This document shows, one piece after another, positions 35,105-46,091 of a DNA stretch of 64,000 bases. Source of the DNA: Morchella semilibera (taxonomy: Eukaryota > Ascomycota > Pezizomycetes > Pezizales > Morchellaceae). The stretch covers positions 1 to 64,000 of the forward strand of contig WBVU01000011.1 in assembly GCA_009192285.1 (NCBI GenBank), read 5' to 3'. The notes beneath the pieces are model-generated. The model did not search any database and was not told where the DNA came from. It saw only the letters and a program-made list of their open reading frames with translations. Each line of letters begins with the position of its first letter. Position 1 is the first letter of the stretch. The position numbers and the translations under genes were made by a program.

Positions 35105-36346
35105 TCAAACCTGTTTGTCAGACCATATTTTCAAACTCTTATCCGTCATAAATACCATAGAATACCTATCACCAACAACAGGTAGATTATAATGTGAAAG
35201 AACAGCAGAACGAAACATAATAATAGAACCCGCCGGAAAGGGTACTACTGAGAGAAGTTCAGAAAATACCAATTCCCCACCATCAAACGCACCCCAACAA
35301 ATAATGACACAAATCCCACCCTTAATATCACCTAAATCCTTATGAATTTTGGTTTGTACCAATTTATTTATTACAACCGCTGCAAACAAACTAGCATATT
35401 TGTTGCATCCTTCCGGTACCTTTATACTCTTATAGACTTGATAGATCTCAGGATAGTTCCTCAAAATTAGACCTTCAATATATCCAAAAAGGCGTAAATT
35501 AGATCTCTGAAACTTCTTTGCAGCCATATAGAATGGATTATCCCTTCTCTTATAATGCTTTCCTGTTCCAGGTTCACGGTAGTGTGCAGAAATATAAGGC
35601 TTAACAAATCTGCCAGATTTATACCAACACCCAAGAACTATAGCAGTATAATCACCTCTCGTATGAGTGTAATCATAACTACAACTGGCAGTAGGAAAGG
35701 ATACGGAAGAGTCATAGGTATTCCAAGCATCAACTAGTCCATCAAATATATCCCCGGGTAATGTATGAAGTGGAAATAAATGAACTAACATAGTTCCTTT
35801 TGAGTCAACTAGTTGCAAACCGTTGATAATTTCTGACTTTGAATAAACCCTATGTGTCCGATATATCTCATCCGGGAGCCTTTGTAAAAAAGGGCTAGGT
35901 TGTGTAGTCCTTGTTCTTCGATTGATTAAAGCTAAACTTAATTTCGGGGAAGCTACCGTATTGGTATGGGATTGTATCTTTTGAATTTTAGTGTCGGTTA
36001 ATTTATTACTTTGCTTTTTCTTCCGGGCCGCTCTTTTCCTACTCCATTTTGACTGGGAACAGGTCAAAGGCTCGATAATAGTGCTATTAATAGAGACGAC
36101 GGACTCCGCCGTATCAAAATGATAGGCTGGATCACATAGCCACCCCTCAGGTTTAAGCGGTGGACAGGTAATATTATGTTGAATCAACGCTTGAGAAGTC
36201 AAACTCGGAGTAACTATAGATTCCTGATATTCAGAATCAACTTCCAAAGTATCGGGCTGATTCATACTATCTTCAACATCCTCCGGAAAACCAAATGTCT
36301 CAATGGTTACAGCTAGGAGCGCTTGTGTTGAGGAATCATTTAGCAT
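35105..36346 (-). CDS. TET/JBP-like 2-oxoglutarate/Fe(II) dioxygenase, element-borne
   Basis: One uninterrupted ATG-to-TGA frame of 413 codons. The first 200 residues are polar and low-complexity, with a basic patch (KWSRKRAARKKKQ) that could serve nuclear import. The C-terminal half is a double-stranded beta-helix: TKIHKDLGD supplies the iron-binding H-x-D (His335, Asp337), GGICVIICWGAFDGGELVF forms the central strands, FPAGSIIMFRSAVLSHYN the second iron His (385), and VVGDRYSMVF the 2-oxoglutarate-binding Arg (394). The order and spacing match the fungal TET/JBP oxygenase domain. TET enzymes oxidise 5-methylcytosine and JBP enzymes thymine in DNA; the substrate here is inferred from family only. 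It lies 190 bases from the transposase gene in the same orientation, and its ATG is about 15-25 bases from a 175-bp tandem array. It is the only undamaged gene of the block. Confidence 0.75.
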   Translation of the reverse strand: MLNDSSTQALLAVTIETFGFPEDVEDSMNQPDTLEVDSEYQESIVTPSLTSQALIQHNITCPPLKPEGWLCDPAYHFDTAESVVSINSTIIEPLTCSQSKWSRKRAARKKKQSNKLTDTKIQKIQSHTNTVASPKLSLALINRRTRTTQPSPFLQRLPDEIYRTHRVYSKSEIINGLQLVDSKGTMLVHLFPLHTLPGDIFDGLVDAWNTYDSSVSFPTASCSYDYTHTRGDYTAIVLGCWYKSGRFVKPYISAHYREPGTGKHYKRRDNPFYMAAKKFQRSNLRLFGYIEGLILRNYPEIYQVYKSIKVPEGCNKYASLFAAVVINKLVQTKIHKDLGDIKGGICVIICWGAFDGGELVFSELLSVVPFPAGSIIMFRSAVLSHYNLPVVGDRYSMVFMTDKSLKIWSDKQV

Positions 36347-36360
36347 TTTGATATTAGATA

Positions 36361-37350
36361 TACTAGTACAACTCCACGGGTTTTGGTCCGATCGCTTTGA
36401 AAAGTAGATAGGATGATTCCTCTCGCTGAGTAGGTCTAGGGCGTATATAGTATGGCGTTCTCCTGTGTGTTCCTAGGGTGACTCCTAGGAATTTAGTACC
36501 TAATTGATTCAATCTATAGCGATCTAGAAACGGAATTGCTCACAGTTCCACGAGTTCTGGTCTGATTGCTTCGAAATGTGGATAGGAAGATTCCTCTCAC
36601 TGAGTAGGTCTAGGGCGTGTATGGTACAGTGCTCTCCTGTGTATTTCTAGAGGTAACACTTAGGACTTTAGTACTTCATTGGTTCAATTCATTGTGATAT
36701 AGTAGCGGAAATGCTCACAGCTCCACGAGTTTAAGTCTGATCGCTTCGAAAAGTGAATAGGAGGATTCCCCTCGTTGAGTAGGTCTAGGACGTATATAGC
36801 ACGCTATTCTCTCGTATATTTTTAAGTATATTTCTCAAGACTTTGGTACTTTAGTACTTGAAATTATAGTGATACAGGGACGGAAATGCTCACAGTTCCA
36901 CGAGTTTTGGTCCGATTGCTTCGAAAAGTAGATAGGAAGATTCTTCTCGTCAAGTAGGTCTAGAACCTATATAGTACGCTATTCCCTCGTATATATCTAG
37001 GTATGTGTCTTTAGACTTTAATACTTTAGCATTTGAAATTATAGTGATACAGGGACGGAAATGCTCACAGCTCCACGGGTTTTGGTCTGATTGCTTCGAG
37101 AAGTAGATAGAAAGATTCCTCTCGTTGAGTAGGTTTAGGGCGTATATAATACAGTGCTCTCCTGTATGTTTCTAGGAATGACTCTTAGGACTTTAGTACT
37201 CAATTGTTTCAATTCATAAGATTAGAGAGACGGAAATGCTTACAGCTCCACGAGTTCTACTCCGATTGCTTTGAAAAGAAAATAGGAAGATTCTCCGCGT
37301 CCAGTAGGTCTAGAGCGTATATAGTATAGTGTGTTGTTATGTGTTTTCCA
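36361..37350. repeat. 175-bp tandem repeat array, about 5.6 copies
   Basis: Unit starts (CTCCACG or TTCCACG followed by A/G-GTT) fall at 36372, 36546, 36721, 36896, 37071 and 37246, a period of 174-175 bases throughout. Each unit contains GATTGCTTCGAAAAG-like, TTCCTCTCGTTGAGTAGGT-like and CGTATATAGTAC-like words and ends with GGAAATGCTCACAG. The sixth copy fades near 37350. Units differ by substitutions and small indels, so the array is not newly made. It lies directly 5' of the TET/JBP-like gene. Confidence 0.9.
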
Positions 37351-38243
37351 GGCACCTATTGAGGGATTAATATTTTGATATATGAGAATAGAAATATTCC
37401 AGTTTTCTATATACCTAGGCCCGCTACCTATGAATCTTCTTACGAAGATGTAATGTTTGAAGATGTTATATGAATTCCTTTGCTTGCAGGAAATCCGAAG
37501 AAATAGGCCTGTCAGTACTCAGACGCGACCGTTACAATAATACTAGCAATGAGATGTGGTTAATTATTGTGACAAAGAAATGTGTATAAGCAAAAGACAA
37601 TTCTAGTAATCAGGTAATCAATATATCGAACATGGCATTGTCCCAATAGTCATGATTATTCTGATTCCCAGTGGTTGGTTGATAAACAAACGCGTCGATG
37701 GGCAGTGCTAGAGATAGTGTAGTGGGTTGAAGCTGTTGCCATGGCAACCAACAACCCTGCAAGCCTAAGTCAAAAATCATATCTGCCCTTTTGTAAGTAT
37801 AGGCTGCCGTAGGACGTACCCCGCCATTCCAACGGTGCCAATCAGCGTCACATTGTATTAATTACACAATCCGCAGATCTATGTTCTATAATTTAACGAG
37901 TTAAACTGTGTCAACGATGTATGTTTAACTGCGCAAGTTCAGCGTGCTACTCACACAATTGATATTAACACAATTTGGTTGCGTCTGTACGTGTGTTGTT
38001 GCCTATACACGTAATTGCTTTTGTTGATGGCCACGCAATGCAATGGGGGGGTATCGATAAGATCCTAACTGGACCAATCTTCGTAAACCAACACCCACAC
38101 CCACACGTGGGTCCGATATCATAAATTATAATCTAGGGTACCGACCCCCCCCTTTAATCCACTCTTATAACCTAAAATCGCCCTTTCCCCCGCAGTACTG
38201 TTTTGTCTGTACGGTAGCTAAGGTTAAGACTGATACGTCTAGG
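37351..38243. other. Intergenic stretch before the IRG-like gene
   Basis: No coding frame. Composition changes from AT-rich to more balanced toward 38000. A pyrimidine-rich stretch (CGCCCTTTCCCCC, about 38178) lies some 65 bases before the GTPase ATG and is a plausible fungal core-promoter feature. Confidence 0.4.
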
Positions 38244-39644
38244 ATGTTAGTTTTTCGTTTCCTACCTCACCCAGATATAGCTAACCAAGCTTCATTTAGG
38301 GCGTTTGTTCTTGCAGCTATTCCCAGTCTTGCATATTCTACATGGGGAACCCTCGGTCTTTCTGCTGGTTTCCTCGCCGGCTGGTGGGTGAAGGGACTCA
38401 TGAGGGAAAACGAAACGCTTCGCGGGATTGCTGCACACAATACGCGATTGGAGACGATGTTGGCCGAGCTGGGCGAGCTGGCAGAACCGGGACAGGTGAA
38501 AGTGGGCGAGCCCTCGAGCTCGTCGAATGTCACGGGGGGCGATCTGAACAAAAATAATTCGAATATAGAAGAAATAGAACGATTACTGAAGGAAGTAGAA
38601 GACGCAACAGGTCTATCTCACTGCCCTACCGACCTTGAGGTTGCCGCTGTCAAAGAGAAACTCGGGTATAGTGATCAATATGCCAACGTTGCCGTTACCG
38701 GGGCGAGAGGCTGTGGGAAATCATCCCTCTTGAACGCTTTGAGGGGGTTAGAAGATGGTGATGAAGGTGCAGCTGCGACAGGTGTTACTGAGACGACCTC
38801 CCATACCACCCGATATATCGACCCTGAAGCTTCTAAGCCTCGAGACACAATCGCCTGGTTCGACATACCAGGCGCTGGAACTCTAAAAATCCCAGCTTGG
38901 CAGTATTTCAATAATCAAGGACTTTATATCTTCGACCTGATCATCGTAGTGCTAAATGAGACCCTCTCTGCCATAGAAATCGACATCCTCAAACGCTGCA
39001 TCCAATTCAAAATTCCAACATTCATCGTATGGTCAAAGTCCGATTCGCATATTCGAAATCAAATGGAGACAACACTAGCGAAGAGATACCCCAATTACAA
39101 GCGTCTCGAGTTAGAGGATATGGACACTATTTCGAGAAATGCACATTATCAAAGATGCGAGGCTGAAGTTATCGCCCAGAGAGTTAACTGTGTCAACACT
39201 CAACTCATGCTAGCCAGGATGTCGGAGCAAAGGGTGTACAATATCCATTACAAGATGGTTGGTCGGGTATTCGATAGAATCCTTCAGACTGAGGAAGATG
39301 ATGAGGAACTACAATTAGCAATAGAGGGTGAGGCATCTCACGCAACGTCCGGAGGATTGATGGCATTAAAAATTACAACAACGGCCGACCCACCTCCTTA
39401 CACTCCCCGCGAGGGTGATGTCAATATCCCTCAGCTTGCACCTTCTGAAACGACAACCTCCCTTTCTCCCAAAATACTGCCTGTTATGAATCCAAGTAAC
39501 AGCGGACGTCCCACGACAGTTGAGCCACCCCAGCGTTTCCCGAAAGAGATTGACGAAGAAGAATTGATCCGTGACCTCCTAAAGGCAATACGTGAGAGGC
39601 GTCCTCCATTTAAAATCTTTTACGCACCGCCTGCAAGCTCCTAA
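38244..39644 (+). CDS. IRG-like (interferon-inducible type) GTPase
   Basis: One exon of 466 codons. The GTP-binding motifs are clear: P-loop GARGCGKS (153-160), the GVTETT switch-like stretch (180-185), WFDIPGAG (205-212) as G3, and VWSKSD (262-267) as G4. The W.D.PG.G form, with a helical domain after the G domain, is the pattern of IIGP/IRG GTPases rather than Ras or dynamin. Residues about 18-50 (AFVLAAIPSLAYSTWGTLGL onward) form a hydrophobic stretch that could anchor it in a membrane, followed by a coiled or linker region. The C-terminal 100 residues are Pro/Ser/Thr-rich and probably disordered, ending with a basic FKIFYAPPASS tail. In vertebrates such GTPases attack pathogen vacuoles; in fungi their role is unknown. 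No intron or damage is seen. GTPase call firm, IRG placement good. Confidence 0.85.
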   Translation: MLVFRFLPHPDIANQASFRAFVLAAIPSLAYSTWGTLGLSAGFLAGWWVKGLMRENETLRGIAAHNTRLETMLAELGELAEPGQVKVGEPSSSSNVTGGDLNKNNSNIEEIERLLKEVEDATGLSHCPTDLEVAAVKEKLGYSDQYANVAVTGARGCGKSSLLNALRGLEDGDEGAAATGVTETTSHTTRYIDPEASKPRDTIAWFDIPGAGTLKIPAWQYFNNQGLYIFDLIIVVLNETLSAIEIDILKRCIQFKIPTFIVWSKSDSHIRNQMETTLAKRYPNYKRLELEDMDTISRNAHYQRCEAEVIAQRVNCVNTQLMLARMSEQRVYNIHYKMVGRVFDRILQTEEDDEELQLAIEGEASHATSGGLMALKITTTADPPPYTPREGDVNIPQLAPSETTTSLSPKILPVMNPSNSGRPTTVEPPQRFPKEIDEEELIRDLLKAIRERRPPFKIFYAPPASS

Positions 39645-41173
39645 GACCCGCCTATCTCGTCCGACGGAACGTGTGACTAAACCTAACCACTATCCATTTA
39701 TCTCAACATACCTGGCTAATTGGCTCAATACCCATTTGTCTGTTTCATAATAGTTGAACTAAATTTTCTTTCTTTGCTTTAGGAAAATCACGTTCCTGTA
39801 CCTGCGCCTCTGGCGACGATCGGCGTTTCTGTGATATCTGGCTTTCCCTCCCTTCCTTAGCCAAGTGCATGCACGCTTCTACTTGATGTTATATCTCATC
39901 TTTTGCAACCGAATATTCCGGATATTTCCATCCCTATTTCCTAAGGAGTCCTTGGCTCTGGCGTTGATTACAGACAAGATTGTGTACTCTTCCAAATACA
40001 TAAATCGACTTGACCTTTTTCCCGCTCAGAAGAAAATACTAGTATCGAAACCCACCTAGGCCTTGCAATATATGGCAACTCGATTGTGGCTTCTTGCTGC
40101 ACCGCGCGTGGAAGAACCTAACTCTCTTTTTACCTATATCATATTATAATACCACTGTAGGTTATCAAAGTAGGGCCTAATACACATTTATTCCTATGCA
40201 GAAGAAGGTAGTACCATGTCAAAATATAATAATTAAGCCACAAAAACAATCACCCCCCGGATGACGCCGACCCCGACCCCGACAGCGATGTTGTGAAGTT
40301 CAAACAGCAAATCAGAAACCTCTGTTTAGGTTTTCCCTGCTTCTGTCGATCCAGGCCGAATTACACTCAATCCCCTAAAATGAATGTAACAGGTCTGAAC
40401 CATTCTTCACATTCTCCACCAAATCCAATAATACCCCTAACCCTATATATTTTCAACCACGCCAGACCTGGATATGATTCAGCCAGCTGCTGTAGAAGCC
40501 GTACTAATGTGTATTGGCTTTAACGCCTACTAGCTCTGGTCTAGTATTGAGTTACTGATTGCTTCGTGATGATTAAATGATTGCGGCTCTCCACCCACAA
40601 GACTGGGTGGCCAGAGCCAGTATATTAGACAGGTTAAGTAGTATTAAACCCTTGGTTTAATTTTATCCTTTGTTCTCAGCCCTAATAAGCCCCGATTCCC
40701 CAGACAGCCTAGCCGACTTATACGATACACTGAGCTAACTACGGCTTGTTTTCTAACTACAGCTCATAAAAAACGATTCTTCATTTGTTATACAATTGCA
40801 CAGAGAAATCGAGTAAGTATTAGTTATATATATCCCAACTAATTTAGTAATGCCCTCTAACTGGATCGTTAAATCGCCTAAATAAAATCCTTTTTCTACG
40901 CATGATAACAGAGCTCTCTTTATATAGTTATAGATCTTGATATAACTTGAAATCATATAAGAATTCTACTATACTCCGCAACGTTAACCACAATTGAACA
41001 ATGGGTTTGGCCGACTTCTTGGCCTCGCATCCCCAAACAAGACGCCAATATGTAGGCGCATATGAAAATAAGTTCTAGACACTTCGGGCTTTGTAGCTCT
41101 ATGCCCTCTCACCAGTTCCACTTTCCTACCGCTTCCCTGGCCGATTATGCTCATTATATATATTTGCCCATTA

Positions 41174-41346
41174 CAGTCGAATCTCCCTATAAGGGTACCC
41201 CTTATAAGAATAATCGCCCCGCAAGGGTATGTGTTTACGGTCCTTCCGGGCTTTGCTCATACAAAATCACGCTTAGTATAGGGGTAAGCGCCCTATAAGG
41301 ATACCAATTTTTGGCCCCGACGTACCCTTATAGAGAGATTCAACTA
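41174..41346. mobile_element. Pogo/Fot1-type MITE, 173 bp, TA-flanked
   Basis: The left end CAGTCGAATCTCCCTATAAG and the inverted right end TAGTTGAATCTCTCTATAAG agree over about 24 bases with three or four changes. TA precedes the left end (41172-41173) and follows the right end (41347-41348). CAGT-GAATCTC ends with a TA target duplication are typical of pogo/Fot1/Tigger-like elements. Confidence 0.75.
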
Positions 41347-44300
41347 TATGGAAAACATTAGCGCGTGGTCGTATGTCCTTACCAAGAAATAAGATATCTG
41401 TGATGGCAAAGAAAACCGCTCTTAACATGAGGAGGGATAAAAAAAGAGGGTAAATTATGTTGCTGGTTATTAGAGGGGAACATGGAACCGAAGAGCTTTA
41501 CTCACGCAAATATAAGGCCATGTATAAAGCGGAGAACAAGAGAAAGAGTCAATAAGAATTAACAGCCATATAGGAGGCCGTTCAAAGGATCGAGCACCAC
41601 AGCCCAACATGCTATGGCTCAGCCCCGAAAAGGGCAAAGGAATTGAATGGAGGACGGTTTAAGCACAGGACAGAGCGGTGTTGGTCAGCTTGGGGTTATC
41701 ATATGATCATGGCCATGCATGGCAGTGCTCAGTGGTGGGAGGTTAAACGGCTAGCTTTGAGAGTAAACAGTACAGGGGAAAGACCGAGATCCAATCTTTC
41801 ATCCACACGTATGTACATGAGGGCTCTGGGATCGACCCTTCACAGAGGGGAGGTGATGGAAATCGGTGAGATCAAGGAAAGATGCTGTACTAGTGATGGG
41901 TTAGGGCTACCAATATACAGCAGGAATAAGGGTGCCCGATTTGGAATATACTTACGTGGAGGATCTGTTAGTTATTGTTTTGCAATTTAGAGTAGATTAG
42001 AGGCATTGAATTCGAAGGTGCGGGAGTAAAGATGGGGGAGAGAAAAGCGAGAGGGGGGGTACATGTCGATCGGTGGTGCATGTTGCCTGTATATGATGCA
42101 GAGGAAAACGGCCACCACAATCCACACGGCCCGCACACGGCCCGCACCTCCAACCGATCTTTGATATCCCCTTCCCCGAGGGGCCTTATAGCTTGAGGGA
42201 TAGAGATCGTAGTCTGAGATTAAACCCAGCACAAACAAAAGTGATAACAACGGAAAGAGTTTAATCGTATATGGGATCCGATTTGACGGTGATCTGCCCC
42301 CCACGTCCCGGGGAGGGCGCAGAATCATAAGCCATCACTCGCGTGCCAAGAAACAGTATGTTTTGTAATAATATCTGAATATTGACCACAGAAATGCGAC
42401 AAATGAAACATACCCTGTCCCCACGGTAGCGACATATATACCGGGCAACAGCCCTAGGGCCTGGCATAGCGATTTACTCCTAGGCACGGAATTGGCCACA
42501 CATTTTACAACACCATCTCTCGAATATATATATATAGCCCATAGACTATATACGGCGAGTATCCAAATCAGAGTAAATTACTTAAGAGGCTAAAGAGATT
42601 AGCTAGGTAGGAAACTACAGTGCCCTATTATTCCCATAGTACCTGACATATATATCTACATCCGAATGCGCCAAAATTAAAAACTACTCTCACTACGATG
42701 GCATTAACGTACCCCCCTATGCTCAGAATTCTTTGCACTCCTTCACACTTACTGATATAAAGTACTTACATAGCTGCCTGAATTTAGATTTATATAGTCG
42801 AATACCTGCGATCGATAATTCTCATCTCAATTGAACATGACCACTAGTTCAAATCACCGCCAGCTATAATTGACAGCCCCACTCTTACATTTAAAGAGGT
42901 TTGTGATCCGTCCCTCTTTCTCCCTAATACCCTCTCCAAAATTCCGTCTCTGCACCTAGGCCAGCCAGTCCCACGGTGCGAAAGGAACAATAGGAGCAAG
43001 GGCGCGCAATCAATCCCCACATAGAACACCACCACATCCCAGATTATACATCCACGACATAAACGCCCAGGAATATTACCGGGTACTCACCATGCCCGAT
43101 AGGTATGTGTATATCTAGACATACACCGGCCGTACCGTAGCAGCGTCGAATATATACTACCGGCCCCCTATCCCAAATTTTACCCGTCCCTAAACGAGTG
43201 CCGAAATAAACAACCTAGGCCCTCTGTTCTGCCCCCATCCCACCTGCACCTACACCTCCATGATAGCTATATATATACGTAATGATAGGCGTTATATATA
43301 TATATCGTACGCGTGGGCGGGAAAATTCCACAAACTGCTTCAGACAGCAAGACTGCATGCAACATAACGGAGATGGAAATTAAAGTGAATGCCATGTCCT
43401 CTTCACTGTATTCTTCCTTATAACTTGATCATGGGTACAAAATAACAGATCTATGCGCCCCCGCAAAGTGGTAAGGGTTAGGGTTAAGTGCATCCCATGA
43501 TTAATTAATCCTGGCCGTTACTTACTGACGAATATCTATTCTGCTATTCTGGCAGGGCTGGGGGATTTCACTCATACCAGGTACGCGCACGAGGGGGAAA
43601 ACATTCAATGTACAGTACTCTATTTCGAAATATCCATATATACCCATGCATGCTAGGCACAACACACGCGCAAGCAAGCAAGCACATGTGGATCTAGATC
43701 CACCGCATATTTTGAGTTAAGTTCACCGCGAGCATATATTAATTACAATATATCCAAGGCTCTCTCGAGCTAGCTAGCTACTTAGCTAGCTGGTGGTAAT
43801 ATAAGAATGTATCTACCAGTCTTCCAATAGACTTTCTCCATTCGAGGGCGTGTGGCTAGTTAGTACCATATACCAAGTCTCAAAGGCATTCTCTCTCCTT
43901 GTGCCAGGCCAGCACCGCACATGCTGTTTTTCAGAAGGCCATGGCATGCGGCTATCCCCCCTATCGATGCATGATGAAATGCTACACGAGCACAGGGCAA
44001 TAATGACCATCATATCATGCAGAGCAATAATCTATAGCAAGTGGGAGAAAAATACTCCGTCGAGACTCGAATCCTAAGAGAACCCGGTTTGACACCGATC
44101 TCTGCTGAACACATAGAATGATAAGGGATGAGAACTGTAAGACGTCGTGACACCGTGACAAGAACGCGAAAATCCTCCCTATATAACTACTGCGTTTCAT
44201 CATGGCCAGATTAGTAGATACCAGCTGAAGCGCCGCCCAAAGAAAAAAAAAACCACCACGACATCTTGAGCTGAGGATAGAATATAACGCCCTATGTTCC

Positions 44301-44581
44301 CCCACCTCATTATCCCGTCGAATATCACGGCCCCTAGTGTAGATGTAATGTAAATTATAGACACCCCGCTGACCTCACCGCATCTCTGGCAGCACGGGCG
44401 CTTCCAGTAAATTAATTCGGTTGATGCCCCCGTTTCTGGGAGAGAGGCCCGACCGACAGGGGCCTCATTTCTCGCGCCTAAGTATGAAAGATTATATAGG
44501 AAATACTATGGGGTACTACACCTTAATGACTTTGCACATGAAAGCTGAAAGGGGTAGACTGTAGTGACGGAGTTGCCGACT

Positions 44582-44592
44582 GGGGGGGGGGG
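44582..44592. repeat. Poly-G tract, 11 bases
   Basis: Uninterrupted run of 11 G about 30 bases upstream of the phospholipase TATA box. Confidence 0.9.
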
Positions 44593-44622
44593 TTCATAGA
44601 ACACTCGTGACGGTCCCGTTTT

Positions 44623-44628
44623 TATAAA
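44623..44628 (+). promoter_or_regulatory. TATA box of the phospholipase A2 gene
   Basis: TATAAA in a TTTTTATAAATC context, 99 bases before the ATG at 44727. Confidence 0.5.
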
Positions 44629-44726
44629 TCTACAGTGTTTCCCGGCGTCCGTTTGTCTGTTTTCAAATCGTCAGTGGTCTGCTCCCCCTTTACTCACTGC
44701 ACTGTAGAATTAAAGAGACAATCAAG

Positions 44727-45443
44727 ATGCCCTCCCTCCCGCGCACCCTTGTCCTCCTTGGCCTCGCCCTCGGCCCCTTCAGCGCCAACGCGGCCGCCGT
44801 TGTCCACCGCCGGGACCTCTCCCCCGAGTCTTCAATCTACAAACTCCTCGCCTCCAACAGCACCCTCACCCTGCCCGACCTCTCCGTCCCGATCGTCAAC
44901 ACGACCAGCAATGACGTGCGTGGCGACGTGCCAGACAATACAGACCTCACGGCCGATGTCCTGTCGTCGGCCTCCTCCTCCCTCACCGCCGAGGAGTTTA
45001 TCGAGCCTATAACCGCCGACTCTCCCTCTTCCGTAAGCACATTCTCGGTTGCGAGTGTCGATGAGGTCTCCACCACTGCTGTCAGCGCGTCAGACATTTC
45101 TGCGACGAACACGTTCCTATTTTCCGTGACGCTGGCGGTGTTTCTGGCGGCGAAGGCTACAGGAGTACCGACCACGTTGGACTGGACAGATGATGGATGC
45201 AGTTACTCGCCGGACTATCCAGCAGGATTCAATTTCTTGAGCTCTTGCAAGAGACATGATTTTGGGTATAGGAACTTTAAGAAGCAGGAGAGGTTCACGG
45301 AGGCGAATCGACTGTTGATTGATGACAACTTTAAAAAAGACTTGTATAATGAGTGCGGGACGTATTCATGGTTGAAAAGGGAGGCCTGTGAGGAAATTGC
45401 AGACTTTTACTATGAAGCTGTGAGGACGTTTGGTGGGTTGTAG
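44727..45443 (+). CDS. Secreted phospholipase A2, TbSP1-like
   Basis: An intronless frame of 238 codons. Residues 1-22 are a signal peptide ending ANAAA. Residues 23 to about 145 are a Ser/Thr-rich propeptide-like region. The catalytic domain follows: LDWTDDGCSYSPDYPAGFNF, then SSCKRHDFGYRNF with the catalytic His-Asp pair (177-178). Four cysteines (158, 174, 210, 221) can form the two disulfides of the prokaryotic/fungal PLA2 fold (the PLA2_2 type). The enzyme would hydrolyse the sn-2 ester of phospholipids outside the cell with calcium. TbSP1 of the truffle Tuber borchii, the best-known fungal member, is secreted and wall-associated and induced by starvation. The N-terminal extension here is longer than usual. 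A 14-base poly-G run follows directly after the stop codon. Confidence 0.9.
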   Translation: MPSLPRTLVLLGLALGPFSANAAAVVHRRDLSPESSIYKLLASNSTLTLPDLSVPIVNTTSNDVRGDVPDNTDLTADVLSSASSSLTAEEFIEPITADSPSSVSTFSVASVDEVSTTAVSASDISATNTFLFSVTLAVFLAAKATGVPTTLDWTDDGCSYSPDYPAGFNFLSSCKRHDFGYRNFKKQERFTEANRLLIDDNFKKDLYNECGTYSWLKREACEEIADFYYEAVRTFGGL

Positions 45444-46091
45444 ATGGGGGGGGGGGGGGTGTGTACGAGAGAGGGGGGGAGATGGAGGAGAGAGAGAGAG
45501 AAGATGCAGCGCTCAGTTGTGCTTCATGGCCACAGACGTCACATATCACCCACACAAAATTAAAATACACAAAATATACCAGAAACACAGGAATATGTTT
45601 TCGTTACCTACAACTTAAGTATGTATACTAGAACTGAGTTATATAATTACTTACATGTACTTACTGTCTATCTCACTTCAGTGAATGTCTCACATTCCGG
45701 ATCCCTCCTCGTGTTTGAATGCGGGGAAGTTCTCTCTTCGATCCTCATGATCACTCACCCGATGCTCCTCTCCTCCACTCACTCGATATTATCTATAGAT
45801 CTATGCAGGGCCCAGAGTACCTACATATCCATCACCTACCTATTACCATGTATTCATACCTATTCCCACTGCTCCCTGCTGTGATTACATATAGATATCG
45901 TTGACCCTGTCATGCCGAGTTGCCGACGCTTGACTGACAATATGACAAATTTAGATATATATATATATATATATATGAATGCTGGGGGGCCCCTCTTTAC
46001 TCTCCACTAGAATTATCTTCTTGAGCACCTCTCGTTCTTTGATTGGTATTTAAGGGAATCGTCGTGATCGACAGGATCATCTTCGCCAAAT
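45444..46091. other. Intergenic stretch between phospholipase and transporter
   Basis: Begins with a 14-base poly-G (45446-45459) and a GA-rich stretch; a TA dinucleotide run lies at about 45955-45976. A TATTTAA word near 46049 is a possible TATA element for the transporter. No coding frame. Confidence 0.5.
45446..45459. repeat. Poly-G tract, 14 bases
   Basis: Uninterrupted run of 14 G starting three bases after the phospholipase stop codon. Confidence 0.9.

Larger units (their letters stand above)
39645..44622. other. Gene-poor stretch with a pogo-type MITE
   Basis: No gene supported. The ORF at 41643-41990 opens at a TTG and shows no domain. Seen: the element at 41174-41346, telomere-like words near 40436 and 43474, alternating GCTA/TAGC words near 43768-43795, and an 11-base poly-G (44582-44592). 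Confidence 0.5.

Noticed and set aside
41643-41990. Plus-strand open frame of 115 codons
   Set aside because: Opens at TTG, shows no domain and lies in a gene-poor stretch.
44635-45012. Plus-strand open frame of 125 codons overlapping the phospholipase
   Set aside because: Shifted-frame shadow of the GC-rich phospholipase coding sequence.
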